Shown piece by piece: positions 50,622 through 57,995 of a DNA stretch of 64,000 bases (position 1 is the stretch's first letter; every line of letters starts with the position of its first letter). Source of the DNA: Mycolicibacterium holsaticum DSM 44478 = JCM 12374. Lineage in GTDB: Bacteria > Actinomycetota > Actinomycetes > Mycobacteriales > Mycobacteriaceae. The notes beneath the pieces are model-generated. The model saw only the letters and a program-made list of their open reading frames with translations. It had not been told where the DNA came from and ran no database searches. The DNA is taken from the NCBI RefSeq assembly GCF_019645835.1, contig NZ_CP080998.1:496001-560000 (forward strand), written 5' to 3'. Position numbers and translations under genes: made by a program.

Positions 50622-53435
50622 GTGGTTGACGGGGACCGCGGCAGCGGCGGCAATGGAAGCGTCCGGCGGCTCGTCATAGTCGAGTCGCCTACCAAGGCAC
50701 GCAAAATCGCTGGTTATCTGGGGTCGGACTACATCGTGGAGTCCTCCCGCGGCCATATCCGCGACCTGCCGAGAAACGCCGCCGACGTGCCGGCGAAGTA
50801 CAAATCCGAGCCGTGGGCGCGCCTCGGGGTGAACGTCGAGCAGAACTTCGAACCGCTCTACATCATCAGCCCCGAGAAGAAGAGCACGGTCAACGAGCTG
50901 AAAGACCTGCTCAAAGGGGTCGACGAGCTTTACCTTGCCACGGACGGCGACCGCGAGGGCGAGGCGATTGCCTGGCACCTGCTCGAGACGCTCAAACCCC
51001 GCGTGCCGGTCAAGCGGATGGTCTTTCACGAGATCACCGAGCCGGCCATCCGCGCCGCAGCCGAAGACCCCCGCGACCTGGATAACGACCTGGTCGACGC
51101 GCAGGAGACCCGGCGCATCCTGGACCGGCTGTACGGCTACGAGGTCAGCCCCGTGCTGTGGAAAAAGGTCGCGCCGAAGCTCTCGGCCGGCCGGGTGCAG
51201 TCGGTGGCCACGCGCATCATCGTGCAGCGGGAACGTGAGCGGATGGCGTTCCGCAGCGCCGGCTACTGGGACGTCACCGCCGAGTTGGATGCCAGCGTGT
51301 CCAATCCGCAGGCCAGCCCGCCCACCTTCACCGCGAAGCTGAACTCCGTCGACGGGCGCCGGGTGGCCGCCGGGCGCGACTTCGACTCGCTGGGCCAGCT
51401 GCGCAAGCCCGACGAGGTGCTGGTGCTCGACCAGGCCGCGGCGACCGCGTTGGCGACCGGCCTGCGCGGCGCGCAGCTGACGGTGTCCTCCGTCGAGCAG
51501 AAGCCTTACACCCGGCGGCCGTACGCGCCGTTCATGACGTCGACGCTGCAGCAGGAGGCCGGGCGCAAGCTGCGGTTCTCCTCCGAGCGCACGATGAGCA
51601 TCGCCCAGCGGCTGTACGAGAACGGCTACATCACCTACATGCGCACCGACTCGACCACGCTGTCGCAGTCGGCCGTCACCGCGGCCCGCAACCAGGCCCG
51701 CCAGCTCTACGGCGAGGAGTACCTGCACCCGTCGCCGCGGCAGTACACCCGCAAGGTGAAAAACGCCCAGGAAGCCCACGAGGCCATCCGGCCCGCCGGT
51801 GACGTGTTCTCCACGCCCGGCCAGCTGCACAGCCAGCTCGACACCGACGAGTTCCGGCTCTACGAGCTGATCTGGCAGCGCACGGTGGCCTCGCAGATGG
51901 CCGACGCGCGCGGCACCACGCTGAGCCTGCGCATTTCCGGTGCCTCCGGTGACGGCCAGCAGGTCGTGTTCAACGCCAGCGGCCGCACCATCACGTTCCC
52001 GGGCTTCCTGAAGGCCTACGTCGAGAGCATCGACGACCAGGCCGGTGGCGAGGCCGACGACGCCGAGAGCCGGCTGCCCCAGCTCGAGCAGGGCCAGCGC
52101 GTGGACGCCAAGGAGCTGACGGCCGACGGCCACAACACCAGCCCGCCGGCCCGCTACACCGAGGCGTCGCTGATCAAGGCGCTCGAGGAGCTCGGCATCG
52201 GCAGGCCCTCCACGTACAGCTCGATCATCAAGACCATCCAGGACCGTGGCTACGTGCACAAGAAGGGCAGCGCGCTGGTGCCCTCATGGGTGGCGTTCGC
52301 CGTCATCGGGCTGCTCGAGCAGCACTTCAGTCGCTTGGTCGACTACGGCTTCACGGCCGCGATGGAAGACGAACTCGACGAGATCGCCGCCGGTAACGAG
52401 CAACGGACCAACTGGCTCAACAACTTCTACTTCGGCGGCGACCACGGCGTCGAGGACTCGATCGCGCGCTCGGGCGGGCTCAAGAAGCTCGTCGGGGTGA
52501 ACCTGGAGGAGATCGACGCTCGAGAAGTCAACTCCATCAGGCTGTTCGACGACGACCAGGGTCGGCCGATCTATGTGCGGGTGGGTAAGAACGGTGCCTA
52601 CCTGGAGCGGATGATCACCGGCGAAGACGGTGAGCCGACCCCGCAGCGGGCCAACCTCAAGGACGAACTGACCCCTGACGAGCTGACTCTGGAGCTTGCC
52701 GAAAAGCTTTTCAGCACACCGCAAGAGGGTCGATCGCTGGGCGTCGACCCAGTGACCGGGCACGAGATCGTCGCCAAGGACGGCCGGTACGGCCCGTACG
52801 TCACCGAGGTGCTGCCCGCGCCGCCGGAAGCCGAGGGCGGAGACGACGGTTCGGCGGGCACACCGGCCAAGAAGAGCAAGAAGCCCACCGGCCCCAAGCC
52901 GCGGACCGGTTCGCTGCTGCGGTCGATGGACCTCGAGACGGTGACGCTGCAGGACGCGCTGCGGTTGTTGTCACTGCCGCGCGTCGTGGGCGTGGACCCG
53001 AACACCGGTGAGGAGATCACCGCGCAGAACGGCCGCTACGGACCGTATCTGAAGCGTGGCACGGACTCTCGCTCGCTGGAGACCGAAGAGCAGATGTTCG
53101 ACATCACGCTCGAAGAGGCTCTCAAGATCTACGCCGAGCCGAAACGTCGTGGCGGGCAACGGGCTTCGGCGCCGCCGCTGCGCGAGTTGGGCAACGACCC
53201 GGCGAGCGGGAAACCGATGGTGATCAAGGACGGCCGCTTCGGGCCTTACGTCACCGACGGGGAGACCAACGCGAGCCTGCGCAAGGGCGACGACGTGCTG
53301 TCGATCACCGACGAACGGGCAGCCGAACTGCTGGCCGACCGTCGCGCCCGTGGCCCGGTCAAGCGGACGAAGAAGGCCCCGGCGAAGAAGGCGGCCAAGA
53401 AGACACCCGCGAAGAAGGCCGCCAAGAAGGCCTAG
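50622..53435 (+). CDS. topA: DNA topoisomerase I
   Basis: A 937-aa type IA topoisomerase that relaxes negative supercoils. The Toprim domain has LVIVESPTKARKIAGYLG and ATDGDREGEAIAWHL; the active-site Tyr339 lies in ITYMRTDSTTLS; HEAIRP and GRPSTYSSII follow. As in other mycobacteria the C-terminal half lacks zinc fingers. It carries repeated TopA_C domains (GxxPxTGxEI..GRYGPY, several copies) and a Lys/Ala-rich tail (KKAPAKKAAKKTPAKK). The start is GTG 50622, 135 bp after the Rv3647c-like gene. Confidence 0.98.
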   Translation: MVDGDRGSGGNGSVRRLVIVESPTKARKIAGYLGSDYIVESSRGHIRDLPRNAADVPAKYKSEPWARLGVNVEQNFEPLYIISPEKKSTVNELKDLLKGVDELYLATDGDREGEAIAWHLLETLKPRVPVKRMVFHEITEPAIRAAAEDPRDLDNDLVDAQETRRILDRLYGYEVSPVLWKKVAPKLSAGRVQSVATRIIVQRERERMAFRSAGYWDVTAELDASVSNPQASPPTFTAKLNSVDGRRVAAGRDFDSLGQLRKPDEVLVLDQAAATALATGLRGAQLTVSSVEQKPYTRRPYAPFMTSTLQQEAGRKLRFSSERTMSIAQRLYENGYITYMRTDSTTLSQSAVTAARNQARQLYGEEYLHPSPRQYTRKVKNAQEAHEAIRPAGDVFSTPGQLHSQLDTDEFRLYELIWQRTVASQMADARGTTLSLRISGASGDGQQVVFNASGRTITFPGFLKAYVESIDDQAGGEADDAESRLPQLEQGQRVDAKELTADGHNTSPPARYTEASLIKALEELGIGRPSTYSSIIKTIQDRGYVHKKGSALVPSWVAFAVIGLLEQHFSRLVDYGFTAAMEDELDEIAAGNEQRTNWLNNFYFGGDHGVEDSIARSGGLKKLVGVNLEEIDAREVNSIRLFDDDQGRPIYVRVGKNGAYLERMITGEDGEPTPQRANLKDELTPDELTLELAEKLFSTPQEGRSLGVDPVTGHEIVAKDGRYGPYVTEVLPAPPEAEGGDDGSAGTPAKKSKKPTGPKPRTGSLLRSMDLETVTLQDALRLLSLPRVVGVDPNTGEEITAQNGRYGPYLKRGTDSRSLETEEQMFDITLEEALKIYAEPKRRGGQRASAPPLRELGNDPASGKPMVIKDGRFGPYVTDGETNASLRKGDDVLSITDERAAELLADRRARGPVKRTKKAPAKKAAKKTPAKKAAKKA

Positions 53436-53451
53436 CCCACTTTCTGCGCGC

Positions 53452-53503
53452 AAAGGGACATTTGGGCGGGAAAGTGCGAGTGAAAATCGCCAAAACGTCG
53501 ATC
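53452..53503 (+). repeat. Intergenic repeat element, copy B
   Basis: It lies between the convergent topA and adenylate cyclase genes. It shares the AAAGTGCGAGT core and CGTCGATC tail with copy A (19827-19877), in the same orientation and with nearly the same spacing. Confidence 0.55.
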
Positions 53504-53516
53504 GCCGGCGACTCGG

Positions 53517-55112
53517 CTAGGTGCGCACGTCGGTGTCGGCGTCGACGGGGCCCGTCGACGCCCGGTTCAGCGGGCGGGCCAACTGCGTCGGAGCGGCGCG
53601 GCCGCGTAGTTCCACCACCTCGCCGACGTCCCAGCACAGCGCCTCCGCGTCGAGTGCACCGCTGACCGCGACCGCCGACGCCAGCACGTGGCCTTCCTCC
53701 AGCTTGGCCAGCTCGGTCAGCCGGGCGGCCTCGTTGACCGGGTCGCCGATCACGGTGTACTCGAAGCGGGCCTTGGCGCCGATGTGTCCGGCGATGGCGC
53801 GTCCCGCGGACACCCCGATCCCGAACTCGGTCTGGCCCAGCACCTCGATCAGCTCGTCGTGCAACTCCCGCGACGCCGCCAGCGCCGCCCCGCACGCGTC
53901 CGGATGCTCGATCGGCGCACCGAAGATCGCCAGCGCGGCGTCGCCCTGGAACTTGTTGACGAATCCGCCGTGGCGGTTCACCGTGTCGACGACGACGCGG
54001 AAGAAGTCGTTGAGCAGGTTGACGACGTCGGCGGCGGGGATGGTCGCGGCCAGCTGCGTCGAGCCGACGAGGTCGACGAACAGCACCGCGACGTCGCGCT
54101 CCTGGCCGCCCAGTTCGGTGCCGCGCTCCAGCGCGCGGCGGGCAACGTCCTCGCCGACGTAGCGGCCGAACAGATCGCGCAGCCGCTGCCGCTCGGCCAG
54201 GTCGCGCACCATGTCGTTGAACCCGGCTTGCAGCAGGCCCAGCTCGCTGGCGTCGTAGATCTGCATGTGCGCGTTGTAGTTGCCGCGCTGCACTTCGCCC
54301 AGCGCCCAACGCAATTGCCGCAGCGGGTCGGCGATCGACATCGCCACCAGCACGGTGCCGGCCAGCCCGACGACCAGCGCGGTGATGGCCAGGATCAGGA
54401 TCGGCGTGTTGAGCCGGCTGGCGGGTGCGGTGAGGACCTCGAACTTGCTGGCCACCAACGCCAGCACGATCGCCAGGATCGGGACCGCGGTGGACAGCGC
54501 CCAGGTCATCACCTGGCGCCGGATCACGCCCGGCGCGCGGAAGTTCTCCGGAACCCCGCCGCGCAACGCGGCCACCGCCACCGGCCGCAGGATCCGCTCG
54601 GACTGCAGGTAGCCGATGATCGCCGTCGCGGTGGCGCCCAGACCGCTGGCGACCGCGATGACCGGCGCCGACCTGGCGGCCACCGGCCAGCTGGCGACGA
54701 TGAACACGATCGAACCGAGGAACCAGTTCATCACGTTGATCAGCGATCGGTAGTACGGCATCTTCAGCGCCCTGGTGCGGGCCAACTCGGTTTCGGCGGG
54801 ATCGCGGTCGCCGAGCAGGGTGTCGCGGCGCTGCCAGCGCATGACCGGGATGAGCAGCCGCAGGCTCAGGTAGGACGCCGCGGTGAACGAGACGAACAGG
54901 AAGCCCAGGAACATCGCCAGGTTGAACACCGGCAGGTCCTGCAGCTGGATGCGGTCCTCGGGCGGCAGGCCGAACCGCAGAAAGCTCACGACCAGCAGCG
55001 CCCCGATGATGTCGGCCTGCAACATGCCCAGCGTGAACACCGGCCACGGGGTGCGCGCCACCCACCGGACGAATGCGCTGATTCGCCCGATCTGGATCGC
55101 TTCTGTGGCCAC
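53517..55112 (-). CDS. Membrane class III adenylate cyclase with HAMP domain (Rv3645-like)
   Basis: A 531-aa cyclase making cAMP from ATP. Six transmembrane helices (about 30-265) are followed by a HAMP domain (IADPLRQLRWALGEVQRGNYNAHMQI). The catalytic domain has AVLFVDLVGSTQLA (metal Asp), KFQGDAALAIFGAP and YTVIGDPVNEAARLTELA. It matches Rv3645, reported as a main cAMP source in M. tuberculosis and responsive to fatty acids. GTG 55112 has TACGGT 6 nt upstream (leaderless). It converges on topA. The cAMP receptor CRP is encoded at 20 kb. Confidence 0.93.
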   Translation of the reverse strand: MATEAIQIGRISAFVRWVARTPWPVFTLGMLQADIIGALLVVSFLRFGLPPEDRIQLQDLPVFNLAMFLGFLFVSFTAASYLSLRLLIPVMRWQRRDTLLGDRDPAETELARTRALKMPYYRSLINVMNWFLGSIVFIVASWPVAARSAPVIAVASGLGATATAIIGYLQSERILRPVAVAALRGGVPENFRAPGVIRRQVMTWALSTAVPILAIVLALVASKFEVLTAPASRLNTPILILAITALVVGLAGTVLVAMSIADPLRQLRWALGEVQRGNYNAHMQIYDASELGLLQAGFNDMVRDLAERQRLRDLFGRYVGEDVARRALERGTELGGQERDVAVLFVDLVGSTQLAATIPAADVVNLLNDFFRVVVDTVNRHGGFVNKFQGDAALAIFGAPIEHPDACGAALAASRELHDELIEVLGQTEFGIGVSAGRAIAGHIGAKARFEYTVIGDPVNEAARLTELAKLEEGHVLASAVAVSGALDAEALCWDVGEVVELRGRAAPTQLARPLNRASTGPVDADTDVRT

Positions 55113-55118
55113 GCGTCA

Positions 55119-55124
55119 ACCGTA
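55119..55124 (-). promoter_or_regulatory. Leaderless -10 (TACGGT) of the adenylate cyclase gene
   Basis: The hexamer lies 6 nt before GTG 55112 on the minus strand. Confidence 0.5.
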
Positions 55125-55194
55125 TCGGGCATCGGGGACGCCGATGGGTGCTGTGAGACGCACGTGTCGGTTCGCAGCACTACTGTTATCGGCG

Positions 55195-56415
55195 ATGACG
55201 GGTGTGTTTTCGCGTCTGGTTGGCCAGGACGCCGTGGAAGCCGGGCTCGTGGGTGCCGCGCAGGCCGCGCGCGGTGATTCACCTCACAGCGCGGGCTCAG
55301 GGGCATCCGCGCCACACACGATGACGCATGCGTGGCTGATCACCGGGCCGCCCGGATCCGGCCGTTCGGTGGCTGCGCTGTGCTTCGCCGCGGCGCTGCA
55401 GTGCACCTCCGACGGTGTGCCCGGCTGCGGGGACTGCCGCGCGTGCGCGACGACGATGGCCGGCACCCATGCTGATGTGCGGCGGATCATCCCCGAGGGG
55501 CTGTCCATCGGGGTCGACGAGATGCGGGCCATCGTGCAGATCGCCTCGCGGCGGCCCTCGACCGGGCGGTGGCAGATCGTGCTGATCGAAGACGCCGACC
55601 GGCTCACGGAAGGCGCGGCGAACGCACTGCTCAAGGTGGTCGAGGAGCCCCCGCCGTCGACGGTGTTCCTGCTGTGCGCGCCGTCGGTGGACCCCGAGGA
55701 CATCGCGATCACGCTGCGTTCGCGGTGCAGGCATGTGGCGCTGGTGACGCCGCCGGTGGAGGCCATCGCCAGCGTGTTGATCGAATCCGACGGGCTGCCC
55801 CAGGCGGACGCTCGTTGGGCGGCGTCGGTCAGCGGGGGCCATGTCGGCAGGGCGCGCCGGCTGGCCACCGACGAGGAAGCCCGCCAGCGCAGGCAGCGGG
55901 CGCTGGGCTTGGCCCGCGACGCCGCGACGCCGACGCGGGCCTATGCGGCCGCCGAGGAGTTGGTGGCCGCGGCCGAGGCCGAGGCCCTGGCGTTGACGGT
56001 CGACCGCAACGAGTCCGAGACCGAGGAATTGCGCACGGCGCTGGGCGCCGGTGGCTCGGGCAAAGGCACCGCAGGGGCGCTGCGCGGTACCGCGGGGGCG
56101 ATCAAAGACCTTGAGAAGCGCCAGAAGTCACGACAGACCCGGGCGTCGCGCGACGCGCTGGATCGCGCGCTGATCGATCTGGCCACATACTTTCGCGACG
56201 CGCTGCTGGTGGCCGCGGAGGCCGGCGATGTCCAGGCCAACCACCCCGACATGGCCGAGCGGGTCGGCGCGATGGCCGCACACGCGTCACCGGAGAGGCT
56301 GCTGCGCTGCATCGAAGCGGTGCTGGAGTGCCGTGAGGCGTTGGCCGTCAACGTCAAGCCGAAGTTCGCCGTCGACGCGATGGTCGCCACTGTGGGGCAG
56401 GCGCTACGCGACTGA
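55195..56415 (+). CDS. holB: DNA polymerase III subunit delta prime
   Basis: A 406-aa clamp-loader subunit. It has a P-loop-like GPPGSGRSVAALCF, the zinc motif C-x8-C-x2-C-x2-C (CTSDGVPGCGDCRAC), IEDADRLTEGAANALLKVVEEPP and a sensor-1 region RSRCRHVAL. It corresponds to Rv3644c. The last third is Ala/Glu-rich and helical, as in other actinobacterial forms. ATG 55195 is preceded by TACTGTTAT, a plausible leaderless -10. It is followed by tRNA-Thr. Confidence 0.93.
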   Translation: MTGVFSRLVGQDAVEAGLVGAAQAARGDSPHSAGSGASAPHTMTHAWLITGPPGSGRSVAALCFAAALQCTSDGVPGCGDCRACATTMAGTHADVRRIIPEGLSIGVDEMRAIVQIASRRPSTGRWQIVLIEDADRLTEGAANALLKVVEEPPPSTVFLLCAPSVDPEDIAITLRSRCRHVALVTPPVEAIASVLIESDGLPQADARWAASVSGGHVGRARRLATDEEARQRRQRALGLARDAATPTRAYAAAEELVAAAEAEALALTVDRNESETEELRTALGAGGSGKGTAGALRGTAGAIKDLEKRQKSRQTRASRDALDRALIDLATYFRDALLVAAEAGDVQANHPDMAERVGAMAAHASPERLLRCIEAVLECREALAVNVKPKFAVDAMVATVGQALRD

Positions 56416-56416
56416 G

Positions 56417-56446
56417 TTGGGTCCGCGGCAGGGCCTGCCGTAGACT
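56417..56446 (+). promoter_or_regulatory. Promoter of tRNA-Thr
   Basis: TTGGGT (56417-56422), an 18-nt spacer and TAGACT (56441-56446), directly after the holB stop. The start point would be near 56453, leaving about 46 nt of 5' trailer to be removed. Confidence 0.55.
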
Positions 56447-56498
56447 CGTGCCGCCCGCAGTGCGGTCTGCTCTTCGCGCAGGCGCTCATCGCGAGCAC

Positions 56499-56571
56499 GC
56501 CACCTTAGCTCAGTCGGCAGAGCGGCTCACTCGTAATGAGCAGGTCAGGAGTTCGATTCTCCTAGGTGGCT
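56499..56571 (+). tRNA. tRNA-Thr (anticodon CGT)
   Basis: A 73-nt cloverleaf with acceptor arms GCCACCT/AGGTGGC and the T arm AGTTCGATTCT. The anticodon loop CTCGTAA (stem GCTCA/TGAGC) gives anticodon CGT. CCA follows in the DNA (56572-56574). Its last 10 nt overlap the stop region of the convergent carboxymuconolactone-decarboxylase-like gene. Confidence 0.96.
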
Positions 56572-56963
56572 CCATCGTCTCCGTGCAACACCTCCTGGGC
56601 GACCCGCATCGCCGAGTTGGCCGCCGGGAATCCGGTGTAGCCGGTGCAGTGGTAGATGACCTCGGCAATCTCGTCGTCGCTGAGGCCGTTGTTGCGGGCG
56701 ATCTGGACGTGAATCCGCAATTCGTCGTCGGCGCGCTGCGCGATGAGGATGCCGAGCGTAATCAGGCTGCGGTCGCGACGGCTCAGCCCTTCGCGGGTCC
56801 ACAGCCGGCCGAACACGTTGTCCATGGCCAGGCCGAGCATCTCGCCGCCGAGCCCGTCGGGCAGCTCGACGTCCCCGTCGGGCAGCACGCCGGGAAGCAA
56901 CTCACGAAATACCTGAAGACCTTGGTCGCGCACATCTGTCATGGGGACAGCGTGGCACGGCAT
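56562..56963 (-). CDS. Carboxymuconolactone decarboxylase family protein
   Basis: A 133-aa small helical protein of the AhpD/CMD superfamily. The family core is DRSLITLGILIAQRADDELRIHVQIARNNGLSDDEIAEVIYHCTGYTGFPAA. The AhpD CxxC pair is absent (a single Cys in YHCTGYTG), so it is of the decarboxylase-like rather than the peroxidase type. Its TAG stop lies inside the tRNA-Thr acceptor stem. ATG 56963 is supported by a TACGGT -10 six nt upstream; ATG 56942 is the alternative. Confidence 0.88.
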   Translation of the reverse strand: MPCHAVPMTDVRDQGLQVFRELLPGVLPDGDVELPDGLGGEMLGLAMDNVFGRLWTREGLSRRDRSLITLGILIAQRADDELRIHVQIARNNGLSDDEIAEVIYHCTGYTGFPAANSAMRVAQEVLHGDDGAT

Positions 56964-56969
56964 CGCGGC

Positions 56970-56975
56970 ACCGTA
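56970..56975 (-). promoter_or_regulatory. Leaderless -10 (TACGGT) of the CMD-family gene
   Basis: The hexamer lies 6 nt before ATG 56963 on the minus strand. Confidence 0.5.
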
Positions 56976-57035
56976 CTCCTCGTGACGTTTCGTCCGTCAC
57001 CTCGATCTACGTGATCGAACAGCCGGTGGCCAGCC

Positions 57036-57995
57036 TCACTGGCCAATAGCGATGCTCGCGTAGGTGCCACCGAACTGGTCGACCGCGTCGCGGATCCGCG
57101 GCCACGGTGTCAGGTACACGGTCAGTTGGGCGTCGTAGATGCTCCAATTGTCATCGTCGATTTCGCTCGGAGAAAGAAGACGCCCGTCGCGGAAGAACTT
57201 CGGGTCGATGTGTGGGTCATCGGGTTGGGCGGTCAGCGAGGCAACCTGATACATGACGTCGGTTTGTGCGGAGAGCGGGAGATTTCTCCTCGGTGACTCC
57301 GGATCGGCCAGGTGCGCGCCTGCGGCGATGAGGGCCCGCAACCGGGCAGCCCGCAAGAGGGTTTCCAGTGCTTCACCGCGGTCTGCTAGCAACGGGTTGG
57401 CCATCGCTGCTTTCGCGAACGAGGTCTCGTATCCGTGCGCCCGCTTCGAAGCGGCGTCGATGAAGAGCGGGTCGCCTTCGGACTTCTTGGTGACGGTGCC
57501 GAACATGGCTGCGCTGCGCGGCATCCCCGAATTCAGGCCGTCCAACGGGGCAAAGCCCACAACGTCACGCTCGTCACCAACCATCGCGCCGAGGTAGGGC
57601 ACCAAACTTTCCGAAAATGCCTGCCAGAGGGCGGGATTAGCTGGTGTGTTCGTGACCGTCTCGCTGTCATCGGCCAAGAACGACGCGATTGCTTGTGCCG
57701 TATGGCCGGCGCGGGTCGCCGTGTCCCGATCGTCGGACGTCGCGTCCCGGGGGATCCATGCGAAGAGCTCACCCGCGCGCTGACCGTCGTCGCGCCATGC
57801 CTGGTTGGTGATCTCACGTAGGAAGGCTTGGCCGTCGGGGCCGGTGACCCGTTCGGCAACAGCGGAGATGTCCGTGCTCGAAGGCAACTCGGGTTCGCTG
57901 CGCGAGTCACAGCCGAGAACCAGCCCCACAACCAACAATGAGATGCCGATTACTGCCCGGATCCGCGACCGCAGCTCTGCAGTTACCGGTCTCAC
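57036..57995 (-). CDS. Lipoprotein paralogous to the C-terminal domain of its neighbour
   Basis: A 319-aa protein with a signal peptide and lipobox LVLGC, so predicted to be a surface lipoprotein. The mature part aligns with the last 300 or so residues of the upstream 737-aa protein. Shared blocks include WRDDGQRAGELFAW versus WNDDGRAAGSLFEW, PHIDPKFFRDGRLLSPS versus PHIEERFFDSNGRLLPPS, and DNWSIYDAQLT versus EDWSIYDSQLT. Its GTG overlaps that gene's stop (GTGA), so both are made together. The function is unknown; an immunity or partner role is possible. Confidence 0.82.
   Translation of the reverse strand: MRPVTAELRSRIRAVIGISLLVVGLVLGCDSRSEPELPSSTDISAVAERVTGPDGQAFLREITNQAWRDDGQRAGELFAWIPRDATSDDRDTATRAGHTAQAIASFLADDSETVTNTPANPALWQAFSESLVPYLGAMVGDERDVVGFAPLDGLNSGMPRSAAMFGTVTKKSEGDPLFIDAASKRAHGYETSFAKAAMANPLLADRGEALETLLRAARLRALIAAGAHLADPESPRRNLPLSAQTDVMYQVASLTAQPDDPHIDPKFFRDGRLLSPSEIDDDNWSIYDAQLTVYLTPWPRIRDAVDQFGGTYASIAIGQ

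Noticed and set aside
50412..52259. 615-aa minus-strand frame across topA
   Set aside because: Mirror frame of topA; no domain and no promoter.
53688..55277. 529-aa open frame antisense to the adenylate cyclase
   Set aside because: It is a shadow with His/Gln/Arg bias and no motif; the cyclase is complete on the minus strand.
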